The position numbers and the translations under genes were made by a program. Positions 6,191-14,290 of a stretch of DNA of 20,241 bases are shown here, piece by piece. A model generated the notes under the pieces. The model was not told the origin of the DNA. It saw only the letters and a program-made list of their open reading frames with translations, and did no database searches. Source of the DNA: Candidatus Bathyarchaeota archaeon RBG_13_52_12 (GTDB lineage: Archaea > Thermoproteota > Bathyarchaeia > TCS64). The DNA is taken from positions 1-20,241 of the forward strand of contig MEZF01000059.1 in NCBI GenBank assembly GCA_001774245.1. The letters run 5' to 3'. Numbering within the stretch: the first letter of the stretch is position 1; each line of letters begins with the position of its first letter.

Positions 6191-7863
6191 TGGGTGAAAA
6201 TGAAATGCATGAAGCTAAAGTTGAGGTAATGCACAAACCCGAGTTCCCAATGTTCTGCTATCAATGCGAACAAACCGCTCAGGGCAAGGGTTGTGGCCAG
6301 ATGGGCGTCTGTGGTAAAAACCCCGAGGTGGCTGCCCTACAGGACCTGCTGATCTATGCCCTTAAGGGATTATCCATAGTCGCCGTCGAGGGGAGAAAGA
6401 GGGGAATTTATGACAGGGAGATCGACCGCTTCGTCTGCGAGGCAACCTTCTCGACCCTGACGAACGTCAACTTCGACCCAGAGAGGATCGCTGAGTTGAT
6501 CCACAAGACCGTCAATTATCGGGGTAGGCTGAATCAGCTAGTCAAGGCAAAGCTACCGGATGACATAATCAACTTCGCCCCCTCAGATAAAATCGCTGAG
6601 CTGGTCGAGCAGGGCGAGAAGGTCGGCATCAAGTCTGAACCAGACGCCGGAAGCGACGTTCACAGCCTCCGCTGGGCTCTCATCTATGGGCTTAAGGGGA
6701 TAAGCGCCTATGCGGACCACGCCGCTATACTCGGAAAAGAGGATGAGGGTGTCTACGCCTTCATCCAAAAGGGCTTCGCAGCCGCGGCAAACCCTGCCTT
6801 GGGTCTCAACGATTATCTCGGCCTCGTCATGGAGGCGGGTAAGACGAACCTGCGCGCAATGGAGCTACTCGACGCTGCCAACACGAGCGCCTACGGGAAT
6901 CCCGTACCAACAAAGGTTCCACTCGGCCACAAGAATGGCAAAGCAATTCTCGTGTCTGGCCACGACCTGAAAGACCTCGAGCTACTATTGAAGCAGACCG
7001 AAGGAAAAGGTATCTACGTCTATACTCATGGTGAGATGCTTCCGACCCATGGCTACCCGAAACTCAAAAAGTATAGTCATTTTTATGGCCACTACGGAAC
7101 CGCGTGGCAGAACCAGATAAGAGAGTTCTACACGTTCCCCGGTGCCATACTGATGACGACCAACTGTATACAGCGCCCCGCACCTACATACAAAGACAAC
7201 ATATACACTACTGGCTTAGTAGGCTGGCCCGGTGTCAAGCATATAGACGACAAGGACTTCACCACAGTCATAAAGAAGGCTCTGGAGATGCCCGGCTTCC
7301 AGGAGGACAAGGAAACCGGCTCAGTCATGGTGGGCTTTGGCCACGAAGCCGTTATGGATGTAGCTCCAAAGGTAATTGAGCTAATCAAGGAGAAGAAGAT
7401 CAGGCACTTCTTCCTCGTTGCGGGTTGTGACGGCGCAAAGCCCGGCCGAAACTACTACACTGAGTTCGTGGAGAAGGTGCCAAAAGACTGTGTCGTGCTC
7501 ACCCTCGCCTGTGGAAAGTTCAGATTCTTCGACAAGAATCTAGGTAACCTCGAGGGGATACCAAGGCTCCTCGACATCGGCCAGTGTAACGACGCCTACT
7601 CCGCCATCCAGATCGCAATAGCCCTTAGCAAGGCTTTCGGCGTAGGGGTTAACGAGCTACCCTTGAGCATGATCCTGAGCTGGTACGAGCAAAAGGCTGT
7701 CGCCATACTGTTGACACTGCTCAGCCTTGGCATAAAGAACATCCGTCTGGGACCAAGTCTCCCCGCATTCCTTACCCCGAATGTCTTGAAAGTGTTAGTG
7801 GATAACTACAACATTATGCCAATCACGACGCCTGATGCCGACCTCAAGGCTATACTCGGGTGA
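6190..7863 (+). CDS. hcp: Hybrid cluster protein (hydroxylamine / NO reductase type)
   Basis: This 557-residue redox enzyme carries all expected cluster ligands. The N-terminal cubane motif is Cys23-x2-Cys26-x8-Cys35-x5-Cys41 (FCYQCEQTAQGKGCGQMGVC), the class I spacing of Desulfovibrio Hcp. Hybrid-cluster ligands are visible as His258 (SGHDL), Glu282 (HGEMLP), Cys326 (TTNC), Cys413 (AGCDGA), Cys441 (LACGK), Cys466 (IGQC) and Glu500 with Lys502 (WYEQK). Length indicates the full-length class, without the internal deletion of class III. Hcp reduces hydroxylamine in vitro, and NO reduction and protein S-nitrosation roles are known in E. coli. It is cytoplasmic and needs an electron donor not found here. 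It is translationally coupled to the ArsR gene and followed five bases later by a ruined cupin gene. Confidence 0.95.
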   Translation: MGENEMHEAKVEVMHKPEFPMFCYQCEQTAQGKGCGQMGVCGKNPEVAALQDLLIYALKGLSIVAVEGRKRGIYDREIDRFVCEATFSTLTNVNFDPERIAELIHKTVNYRGRLNQLVKAKLPDDIINFAPSDKIAELVEQGEKVGIKSEPDAGSDVHSLRWALIYGLKGISAYADHAAILGKEDEGVYAFIQKGFAAAANPALGLNDYLGLVMEAGKTNLRAMELLDAANTSAYGNPVPTKVPLGHKNGKAILVSGHDLKDLELLLKQTEGKGIYVYTHGEMLPTHGYPKLKKYSHFYGHYGTAWQNQIREFYTFPGAILMTTNCIQRPAPTYKDNIYTTGLVGWPGVKHIDDKDFTTVIKKALEMPGFQEDKETGSVMVGFGHEAVMDVAPKVIELIKEKKIRHFFLVAGCDGAKPGRNYYTEFVEKVPKDCVVLTLACGKFRFFDKNLGNLEGIPRLLDIGQCNDAYSAIQIAIALSKAFGVGVNELPLSMILSWYEQKAVAILLTLLSLGIKNIRLGPSLPAFLTPNVLKVLVDNYNIMPITTPDADLKAILG

Positions 7864-7868
7864 AACCA

Positions 7869-8205
7869 GTGAAGTTAGTTGAATTGAAGTCAACCCTGGC
7901 AGGCAGAACCCCCACGGCGTCTAATCTATGTTCCTCTACAACACGGAGGACGCAACGGTGACTCACCTCACCCTCCGACCTGTGAGCAGCTTAAGCGCCA
8001 TATAACCCCTACAAACGTATTCTTCTACGTCCTCGAGGGCAGGGGCGTCGTCGAGGTCGGTACTGAGCAGAGAGAAGTTGGCCCCGATACTCTCATCGAG
8101 AGCCCAAAGGGCATACCCCACTGCTAGTATAACAGACGCAGCGGTGTACTCACATTCCTCGTCTGCAAGATCCCCGAGCAATTAGGCCCCACTAAGATAC
8201 ATTAA
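7869..8205 (+). pseudogene. Decayed cupin-domain protein gene
   Basis: Read in three frames, this stretch encodes a ~112-residue single-domain cupin. Frame from GTG 7869 gives a plausible start (VKLVELKSTLAGRTP); another frame from 7928 gives MFLYNTEDATVTHLTLRP; a third from 7984 gives EQLKRHITPTNVFFYVLEGR, then GPDTLIESPKGIPH. The cupin motifs LKRHITP, FYVLEGRG and SPKGIPH are intact. One base appears lost between CGACCT and GTGAGC (expected Arg-Pro-Gly-Glu), a second frame break lies near 7920, and a TAG at 8125-8127 replaces the Trp expected after His-Cys; coding-like sequence (YNRRSGVLTFLVCKIP) continues beyond it to 8205. It sits like a third gene of the arsR-hcp operon. Recent loss is likely, since motifs survive; assembly errors are the alternative. 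Confidence 0.8.
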
Positions 8206-8274
8206 AAGTATATTTTGAACATTAAATTATTCTCAATTCTATTATTATCTTAAAAATAGTAGAAATCGCTCGGG

Positions 8275-8335
8275 AGCTTTTTACTTGTACAAAGATGATA
8301 GACGATAAGACCACTTTAAATAAGAGCAAAAAGCT
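8275..8335. repeat. 8-bp inverted repeat between convergent genes
   Basis: AGCTTTTT (8275-8282) and AAAAAGCT (8328-8335) are perfect inverted copies 45 bases apart, in the AT-rich gap between the cupin pseudogene and the convergent membrane-protein gene. The T-runs face outwards on both strands, so it may be a two-way terminator. Weak evidence. Confidence 0.3.
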
Positions 8336-8349
8336 GCCAAGTACATATA

Positions 8350-8733
8350 TTATACTAAAAACAGGGACACATAAGTAGTAGGGATCATGTTGCCGAATAG
8401 ACCAACGCCCACAATACCGAGGATGAAGACGATTATTATGAAAATTACGACTGTGACAATCGCTACTAAGATGGACTTACCCCAACCACACTCATAGTAT
8501 TTCTGAATCAACACTAAGAGAACGATGATTTGTATCAGAGTGCCAATCCATCCCGTTATAAACGCGTTAACTATAGCACCTGCAAGACTTCCGAGGGCAA
8601 CTATGACGACAGCATCTGTAAACTTCGCTTTAGCTGATCCCACGAGTAACCTTCCCGCTATCCAGAGGACTGGGGACATTATGATCGTGCCTACAACTAC
8701 ACCAATTAGCGTAGCTACAACGTCAATCGCCAT
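8350..8733 (-). CDS. Small multi-pass membrane protein
   Basis: This 127-residue very hydrophobic protein has about four membrane helices: residues 5-27, about 40-62, about 64-79 and a long Ile/Val-rich stretch at 87-115. A short charged loop (GSAKAKFTD) and a cytoplasmic-looking QKYYECGWGK loop separate them. I do not recognise the family. The start is well supported: ATG at 8733 has AGGTG (8741-8745 on the plus strand as CACCT) seven bases upstream, and a TTTTTATATG TATA-like box lies about 35-40 bases upstream, so it has its own promoter although it follows archease on the same strand with a 66-base gap. Confidence 0.65.
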   Translation of the reverse strand: MAIDVVATLIGVVVGTIIMSPVLWIAGRLLVGSAKAKFTDAVVIVALGSLAGAIVNAFITGWIGTLIQIIVLLVLIQKYYECGWGKSILVAIVTVVIFIIIVFILGIVGVGLFGNMIPTTYVSLFLV

Positions 8734-8799
8734 TCAATTACACCTGTATTATTCGTCTAATAGTTACATATAAAAACCATAACCTCCACAGGCATAAAG

Positions 8800-9225
8800 T
8801 CACGTATCGAAGACCACGAGGACCCTATAACCTTCAATTGTCCTCTCGATTTTCATCATGTGATAGGTTACGGCTTTCACAGCGATGCCTGTTTCATGTG
8901 TTTTTGCACTAAAGCGTTCACCCCTACCCACGGCGCTTGCCCTGAATTTTCCCTCATCGATCTCTACAGTAAGACTCTTCGCCGTCATCCCCTCCGAGTC
9001 ATTCAGAAAAAGGATCTCATCTAGGAGATTGAATACGAGGCTCGGTAGGTCAATGCCATCAGCATTGACCGTGTAGATCTCTCTCTCGCATATTCCCTTG
9101 AGGGGTGTGATCGCATTGAGCATTCCTAGGGCAACGTTAGCGACAGCTTCACCCAGTGTATTTCCCTTTCCCTCCACTAACAGGTCTGCGGGTGGACCCC
9201 CTGGCGGGTAGTCGTATCCAGTCAT
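8800..9225 (-). CDS. Archease (RtcB RNA ligase activator)
   Basis: This 141-residue protein is assigned to archease by PADLLVEGKGNTLGEAV at the N-terminus, a LPSLVFNLLDEILFLNDSEG helix, and the hallmark C-terminal IAVKAVTYHMM followed by a strand ending VVFDT. Archeases promote guanylylation and turnover of RtcB, the ligase used in archaeal tRNA splicing and RNA repair. The Asp of the usual HTAD motif is present (Asp14) and so is the C-terminal Asp140, both candidate metal ligands, but the His-Thr before Asp14 is Pro-Pro-Ala here. RtcB is not in this window. Its ATG follows the GMP synthase stop after a single base (TAG-A-ATG), so the two are almost certainly co-transcribed. Confidence 0.85.
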   Translation of the reverse strand: MTGYDYPPGGPPADLLVEGKGNTLGEAVANVALGMLNAITPLKGICEREIYTVNADGIDLPSLVFNLLDEILFLNDSEGMTAKSLTVEIDEGKFRASAVGRGERFSAKTHETGIAVKAVTYHMMKIERTIEGYRVLVVFDT

Positions 9226-9226
9226 T

Positions 9227-10783
9227 CTACTCCCACTCTATCGTGCTTGGAGGCTTGTTGGTTATGTCGTACACGACTCTTGTGACTTGGGGTAGGCTAT
9301 TGGTTATACGGTTGCTTATGCGCTCGAGAATCTCCCACGGTGCCTTGGAGAAGTTAGCCGTCATGGCGTCTACGCTCTCAACTATGCGGACGGCAACCGT
9401 CCAGCCATATGCTCGTTCGTCCCCCTTTACGCCGGTGCTCTTCGTGTCAGTTAATATAGCAAAATACTGCCACGAGGTGCTCGCTAACTCTGACTTCTCC
9501 ACCTCCTCAGTTACTATTACATCTGCCTTCCGCAGTGCATCGAGTTTTTCCTCGGTCACTTCACCGACCATGCGTACGGCGAGTCCCGGGCCGGGAAAAG
9601 GCTGACGCCAAACGAGTTCCCTCGGGAGCCCCATTTTGGTACCGAGGGCCCTGACCTCGTCTTTATAGAGGTCTCTGAGCGGCTCTACGACTCCTTTGAA
9701 ATCCATGTGGAGCGGGAGGCCTCCCACATTATGGTGTGTTTTAATCGTGTCGGCGTGTCGTGTTGTCCCCGACTCGATCCTATCGGGGTAGATTGTGCCC
9801 TGGACGAGGTACTCCGCGCCGAAGAGGCGTGCTTCCTTCTCGAAGACCCTGATGAACTCCTCACCGATTATCTTTCGCTTCTCCTCTGGGTCGGTGACGC
9901 CGCGGAGCCGCATCATGAATCGGTCCTTTGCATCGACAACCTTCACGTTGACTCCTATCCGCTCCATGGCCTCCTTTACCTGACTCGACTCTTCCATTCG
10001 CATAAGCCCGTGATCGACATGTACTGCCATGATCCTGTCTCCGAGAGCCTTTCCAACTATTGCTGCTGCAACACTAGAATCGACACCACCGCTGAGGGCT
10101 ATGACCGCTTTCCCTCCGCCTACCTGCGCCTTGACGGCTTTGATTCCTTCCTCGACTGCATCTGCAGGGTACCAGTTTTGCTGACACTTACATATGCCGA
10201 AAACGAAGTTGTTTAACACACGGTCGCCGTGGATTGTGTGTTTTACCTCAGGGTGCCACTGGAGACCATATATGCCCTTTTCGGGGTCGCTGAAGGCAGC
10301 GACGGGGGCCGAGTCTGTATGTGCGAGGATTTGAAAGCACTTGGGGAGGCTGTAGACGGTGTCGCCGTGACTCATCCAGACAGGCTCCTCCATCTCCATG
10401 CCCTCGAGGATATTTTCAGCTCTATCAATGTAAGCGGTCCGACCGCCATATTCTTTGAACTCTCCCTTTCTAACGTCCCCCTTGTTCATCTGAGCCAAAA
10501 GCTGGTGGCCATAACACAGACCCAACACAGGGACGCCGAGTTCGAGGATGCGCTCATCTAACCTAAGCGAGTTCTTCGCGTTGACGCTACTTGGACTCCC
10601 CGAGAGAATGACCCCCCTCACCCTCATTGTCTTGCCGAGTTCACGGACTTCATCGACGGAGACCTCGCTGGGAAGTATTTCGGAGTAGACCTTCATCTCT
10701 CTGATGCGGCGGGCGATCAAGTGGCAATACTGACCACCAAAGTCGAGAATAACGATCCCATCCGGAATAAGATCGGGAGACAT
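9227..10783 (-). CDS. guaA: GMP synthase (glutamine-hydrolysing), fused two-domain form
   Basis: This 518-residue enzyme converts XMP, ATP and glutamine to GMP in the last step of guanine nucleotide synthesis. The N-terminal class I glutamine amidotransferase has its triad: Cys90 in LGLCYGHQ, His177 and Glu179 in LQWHPEV. The ATP-pyrophosphatase domain has the PP-loop SGGVDSS (231-237). The C-terminal dimerisation domain has QPFPGPGLAVR (394-404) and ends with the canonical VYDITNKPPSTIEWE. Many archaea split this enzyme into two genes; here it is fused. ATG at 10783, with a CCATATAG TATA-like box about 28 bases upstream, implies a nearly leaderless message. It lies between a four-CBS protein and archease on one strand. 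Confidence 0.97.
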   Translation of the reverse strand: MSPDLIPDGIVILDFGGQYCHLIARRIREMKVYSEILPSEVSVDEVRELGKTMRVRGVILSGSPSSVNAKNSLRLDERILELGVPVLGLCYGHQLLAQMNKGDVRKGEFKEYGGRTAYIDRAENILEGMEMEEPVWMSHGDTVYSLPKCFQILAHTDSAPVAAFSDPEKGIYGLQWHPEVKHTIHGDRVLNNFVFGICKCQQNWYPADAVEEGIKAVKAQVGGGKAVIALSGGVDSSVAAAIVGKALGDRIMAVHVDHGLMRMEESSQVKEAMERIGVNVKVVDAKDRFMMRLRGVTDPEEKRKIIGEEFIRVFEKEARLFGAEYLVQGTIYPDRIESGTTRHADTIKTHHNVGGLPLHMDFKGVVEPLRDLYKDEVRALGTKMGLPRELVWRQPFPGPGLAVRMVGEVTEEKLDALRKADVIVTEEVEKSELASTSWQYFAILTDTKSTGVKGDERAYGWTVAVRIVESVDAMTANFSKAPWEILERISNRITNSLPQVTRVVYDITNKPPSTIEWE

Positions 10784-10866
10784 TGATCAACACAACACTG
10801 ATGTCTCTATATGGGTTTTGATGCACAAATATGAAACCCTACTCTTCGTCCTTTCAATAAAGAGGA

Positions 10867-11691
10867 TTACTTGGCATATGCTTCAACGAGGTCACGCGCG
10901 GTGATGATTCCTACGAGTTCTTCCTCTTCAACAAGTGGCAGCCTTCTGATGTGCTTATCCGCCATAATATACGCTGCCTCATAGATGCTAATCCCGGCTG
11001 GGGCTACAATTAGCGGTGTTGAAGCATATTCCTTCACCGCGACGGCTAGAGATTTGCCCTCTTTTAGGAAAGTCGTTAATAGGTCCCGCTCGGTGAAGAT
11101 ACCCTTCGGCTTCCCACCGGAGGCGACGATTACGCTACCTATCCTCTCCCTACCCATGATGACGGCGATGTCGGCAACCGACTTTTCCTCGTCCACGATG
11201 ACTACCTCCGTCGTCATATAGTCCTCGACCTTCACTACCGTCTCAGGCACGTCGGGCAGGCTCCTGATGAAGTCGGAAGCGGAGACTATACCGATGAGTT
11301 TCTCCTTCTCCATAACCGCGAGTCTCCCCTTCCTCTTCATCATTATCCTGGCAGCGTCCTTAATCGGGGCATCCGGAGAAATCGTGACGAGGGGCCATGA
11401 CATCGCCGTGCCAACATTAGTCTTAGCAGGATCCCTCCCTAGAGCGAGGATTCCACTGAGAAGATCCCTTTCAGTGACTATGCCCTTTGGTTTGGCGTCT
11501 GCGACGACGATTAGGCTGCCGATGTGCTTCTCGCCCATCACACTAGCCGCGTCACCCATGGTTTTTTCCTCCGTGATGGTGATGACCTTCGGCGTCATTA
11601 TATCTCTGACAAGGCGGAACTTCCGCATCTGCTCATAGGCCCTATCGAAAACTTTCGGAAACTCCCTCCTCAGGTCTTTAGGATATTCCAA
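10867..11691 (-). CDS. Four-CBS-domain (double Bateman module) protein
   Basis: This 274-residue cytosolic protein consists of four CBS domains forming two Bateman modules, after a ~25-residue N-terminal helix. Each CBS ends with a nucleotide-binding type motif: GIVTERDLL (about residue 90), GIVSASDF (about 158), GIFTERDLL (about 216) and GIITARDL (about 261). Halves one and two are internal repeats (AKPKGIVTERDLL versus GKPKGIFTERDLL). CBS pairs bind AMP, ADP, ATP, S-adenosylmethionine or related ligands; no effector domain is attached, so it probably acts on partner proteins. TTG at 11691 is the start allowed by an in-frame TGA just upstream; the next Met is residue 22. It is immediately upstream of guaA on the same strand (83-base gap), which fits a nucleotide-sensing role (inference). 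Confidence 0.85.
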   Translation of the reverse strand: MEYPKDLRREFPKVFDRAYEQMRKFRLVRDIMTPKVITITEEKTMGDAASVMGEKHIGSLIVVADAKPKGIVTERDLLSGILALGRDPAKTNVGTAMSWPLVTISPDAPIKDAARIMMKRKGRLAVMEKEKLIGIVSASDFIRSLPDVPETVVKVEDYMTTEVVIVDEEKSVADIAVIMGRERIGSVIVASGGKPKGIFTERDLLTTFLKEGKSLAVAVKEYASTPLIVAPAGISIYEAAYIMADKHIRRLPLVEEEELVGIITARDLVEAYAK

Positions 11692-11840
11692 CCATCATCC
11701 CCAAGAATAGATACGAATCCTCACCTGATATCTGTAACGGTCCCTTATACTCTGACTCTATCCACGCATCATACGACGATCAAATGAATGCCATCAAACT
11801 TGAAACATTTCATGCGAGATTACGTCTTTAAGTGACAGCG

Positions 11841-13088
11841 ATGCTGGTCTTAAGCATGAAGTCCATCAGCGTACCTGCATGGGAGTGGTATGGTTGGAAG
11901 TCGGAAAAAATTTCCTTTCCAGATAGCTGGGACGTTAACGTTCAAAAGATGAGAGGTCACGACGCTAAGGCTCTCACGCCTAATGAGATCGTAGAAAAAC
12001 TCCAGAACCCATTCGGCACAAAGCCCCTCGGTGAGATCGCTAAAGGAAAACGGAAATGCGTCATAATATTCGACGATATGACCCGCCCCACGAAGGTTAC
12101 ACAGATCCTCCCCTCTGTACTAGGCGAACTCCGAAGAGGTGGCTTAGCTGAAAACCAGATCGTTTTCATGATGGCCTCAGGCGCCCACACTGGGCGGATG
12201 CTCTTCGACTTCCAGAAAAAACTCGGCGAGGAAATATGCGCGAAACACCTTGTCTTCAACCACAACCCCTACGAGAACTTCGTAGACCTTGGTAAGACAA
12301 GCCGCGGAACGCCGATCCTAATAAACAAGGAGGTCATGACTTGCGACTTAAAGGTCGTCATAAGCAGCATCATGCCCCACTTCGGCTTCGGGTTTGGAGG
12401 CGGTAGCAAGATGGTCCTTCCAGGCGTCGCCGCCGTGGAGTCTATCAGTCCCAATCACGCGATAAAGAAGGGGACCGACCCTGGGAAAGTCAGCGGAAAC
12501 GAGCGCCGACTTGACTCCGAGGAGGCCGCGCAGAAGGTGGGCCTCGATTTCGTCGTTCATGCCCTCCTCAACGCCGACTCAGACGCATGCGACCTAGTCT
12601 CCGGCGACATGATTAGGGCTCATCGCGAAGGCGTCAGACGCGCCCGAGCCCACTATGTCACGAAGGTCGTCCCAAACGCAGACATAAGCATAGGCAACAC
12701 CTACCCGATGGCCAATGAGGGCTACAAGGCTTACCACATCATCCTCGAGTCCGTTAGGGAGAGAGGAGACATGGTCTACCTCCTCTACACACCCGAAGGG
12801 TGCCGCGTACACTTCTACAATGGTAGGTTCGGCACCGACTACGGCGGCCAAGGATGGAAACCAGACGTCTACGTCAAGAAGCCCTGGAAGATGGGTCGAG
12901 TAATCTGCGTCTCACCCAGCGGCGTAATGAAAGCCGACGAACACTACTATGGCGAAGGCTCCAAGTGGGTGAAGACATGGAAAGAAGCTCTCAAACTCAT
13001 GGAGAACACACACGGCTCCCAAGCCAAGGTTGCCCTTTATCCAACAGCATCGATTCAGATAAGCGAGGCAAACGCCAGTAGCGACTAG
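11841..13088 (+). CDS. LarA-family nickel-pincer racemase/epimerase (DUF2088)
   Basis: This ~415-residue enzyme is a lactate-racemase LarA homologue. Counting from the GTG at 11832, the sequence shows IIFDDMTRPTKV (Asp81, Asp82, Arg85), ASGAHTGR (His119), IMPHFGFGFGGGSKMVLPG (His183, Lys193) and SPNHAI (His209). These align, with nearly constant offset, to the catalytic His108 and His174, the cofactor-tethering Lys184 and the nickel-binding His200 of Lactobacillus LarA, so the pincer-nucleotide nickel cofactor is probably used. The family acts on varied 2-hydroxy acids, so lactate is not assured. Cofactor-synthesis genes larB, larC and larE are not in the window. ATG at 11841 is likeliest; GTG 11832 is possible. 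It diverges from the four-CBS gene. Confidence 0.85.
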   Translation: MLVLSMKSISVPAWEWYGWKSEKISFPDSWDVNVQKMRGHDAKALTPNEIVEKLQNPFGTKPLGEIAKGKRKCVIIFDDMTRPTKVTQILPSVLGELRRGGLAENQIVFMMASGAHTGRMLFDFQKKLGEEICAKHLVFNHNPYENFVDLGKTSRGTPILINKEVMTCDLKVVISSIMPHFGFGFGGGSKMVLPGVAAVESISPNHAIKKGTDPGKVSGNERRLDSEEAAQKVGLDFVVHALLNADSDACDLVSGDMIRAHREGVRRARAHYVTKVVPNADISIGNTYPMANEGYKAYHIILESVRERGDMVYLLYTPEGCRVHFYNGRFGTDYGGQGWKPDVYVKKPWKMGRVICVSPSGVMKADEHYYGEGSKWVKTWKEALKLMENTHGSQAKVALYPTASIQISEANASSD

Positions 13089-13170
13089 TAATAAGATCTA
13101 AAATGTCTTTTCAAAATTGGGTGGGCTAGATCTCAGCTTATTTACCTTATACTAGGACTACCTAGAATAA

Positions 13171-13632
13171 TCAGCATATATAAAAATCGACACCTTTCTC
13201 TAATGGCAAAGGTTGAATTTCCTGAAGCTGCTTCATAGTCGCGTAGATCGCGGGATACAGCATAGCAACATCCGTAAGCGATAAGATGCCCACAAGCTCC
13301 TCCCCAAACTCACCCCCTAGGACAGGCAACTTCTTGATACCCTGCATCAACATCACCTGAACAGCGTTTTCAAGCGGCATGTCAGGCCTTACGATTATGA
13401 CTGGCTGAGACATAATCTCCATAACTTTTACCTTCTCTGCGTCTCTTCCCTTCGCCATTACCCTCGTACAAAGGTCTTTCTCAGTAACTATTCCGGAAAT
13501 CTTCTTCCTTGACATGACCACGAGGCTGCTCACACCCCTAAAGTCCATCATCTTCGCCGCCTGCCTCGCAGAAGACTCACCCTCAATAGTAACAACACTC
13601 GAACGCATAACATCCTCCACTTTAATACTCAT
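13171..13632 (-). CDS. Two-CBS-domain protein
   Basis: This ~153-residue single Bateman module starts MSIKVEDVMRSSVVTIEG. CBS1 ends GIVTEKDLCTRVM and CBS2 ends GILSLTDVAMLYP; both keep the Thr/Ser and Asp used for ribose/phosphate contacts. A ~30-residue C-terminal extension (IYATMKQLQEIQPLPLEKGVDFYIC) ends with a Cys and is of unknown use. The frame reaches GTG at 13641, but ATG at 13632 is preceded by GGTG and lies about 36 bases after a CTTTTAAAG TATA box (13668-13676), so I chose it. It is divergent from another two-CBS gene and convergent with LarA. Such stand-alone CBS proteins often regulate enzymes or transporters by nucleotide binding. Confidence 0.85.
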   Translation of the reverse strand: MSIKVEDVMRSSVVTIEGESSARQAAKMMDFRGVSSLVVMSRKKISGIVTEKDLCTRVMAKGRDAEKVKVMEIMSQPVIIVRPDMPLENAVQVMLMQGIKKLPVLGGEFGEELVGILSLTDVAMLYPAIYATMKQLQEIQPLPLEKGVDFYIC

Positions 13633-13781
13633 CGTAAGCACCGGCTAAAAGTGACAGATAGACACTTCTTTTAAAGCGATTATGGAGTCGAGACCAATAT
13701 GACAAAACAACTCAAACCTTAACATAATAAAACTTCAAATCTCACCGAACCTAGATCAACTCTGACCTTATCGGTGATTCT
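13633..13781. promoter_or_regulatory. Divergent promoter region between two CBS genes
   Basis: For the minus-strand gene, a CTTTTAAAG box lies at 13668-13676. For the plus-strand gene, an AT-rich AACATAATAAAACTT box lies at about 13722-13736, and a strong GGTGAT Shine-Dalgarno (13773-13778) stands three bases before its ATG. Shared location allows joint control, but no clear inverted repeat was seen. Confidence 0.45.
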
Positions 13782-14201
13782 ATGAGCGGAATAATACTAG
13801 TCAGGGACATAATGGCGAAGAATGTCAAAACTGTCCGCACAGACGACAGCGCACATGACGCTGTCGTCAAAATGAACAAATTCGACGTAGGCAGCGTCAT
13901 TGTAACCAACAACAATCGCGCAGTTGGTATAATAACAAGCAAAAACATACTCAGCAGAATCGTCGAATCACGACTCGACGCCAGCACGGTCAGGGCTAAA
14001 GACATAATGAGCAGCCCCATCATCACAATCGAGCCGGATGCCCCAATCGAAGACGCCGCCAAGTTAATGGCTCAGAAAAGGATCAAGAAAATTGCCGTAA
14101 TAGACAAGGACAAGATCATAGGCGTCATAAGCACAAGCGACATTGTCAAAGCCAACCCAACGCAGCTAGGTATCTTACAAGAACTATTAAAAATTAGTTA
14201 A
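13782..14201 (+). CDS. Two-CBS-domain protein with altered first motif
   Basis: This 139-residue single Bateman module starts MSGIILVRDIMAKNVKTVRT. CBS1 ends GIITSKNILSRIV: the Asp normally found in this motif is Asn, so ribose binding at that site may be weakened. CBS2 ends GVISTSDIVKAN and is canonical. The C-terminal tail is a short helix (LGILQELLKIS). The Shine-Dalgarno GGTGAT directly before the ATG supports the start. With its divergent neighbour and the four-CBS protein it makes eight CBS domains in about 3.4 kb; whether they form mixed complexes is not known. Confidence 0.85.
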   Translation: MSGIILVRDIMAKNVKTVRTDDSAHDAVVKMNKFDVGSVIVTNNNRAVGIITSKNILSRIVESRLDASTVRAKDIMSSPIITIEPDAPIEDAAKLMAQKRIKKIAVIDKDKIIGVISTSDIVKANPTQLGILQELLKIS

Positions 14202-14290
14202 TCAGGCAGGAATTAAATAATCCTCCCTATAATCCACATACACCCAACTCCCCTAATACGCAAGACCACTTACAAAGTTTTAACTGCATC

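Noticed and set aside
8125..8127. TAG read through as pyrrolysine in the cupin
   Set aside because: Several genes here end normally in TAG (at 263, 1218, 13088, 16307, 18813), and frameshifts also break the cupin; a Trp to stop change is simpler.
7963..8181. Minus-strand 72-codon frame as a gene
   Set aside because: The opposite strand encodes clear cupin motifs; this frame is the antisense shadow of the broken gene and has no family features.
9707..10216. Long plus-strand frame opposite guaA
   Set aside because: Antisense to well-supported GMP synthase active-site regions; shadow of its codon usage.
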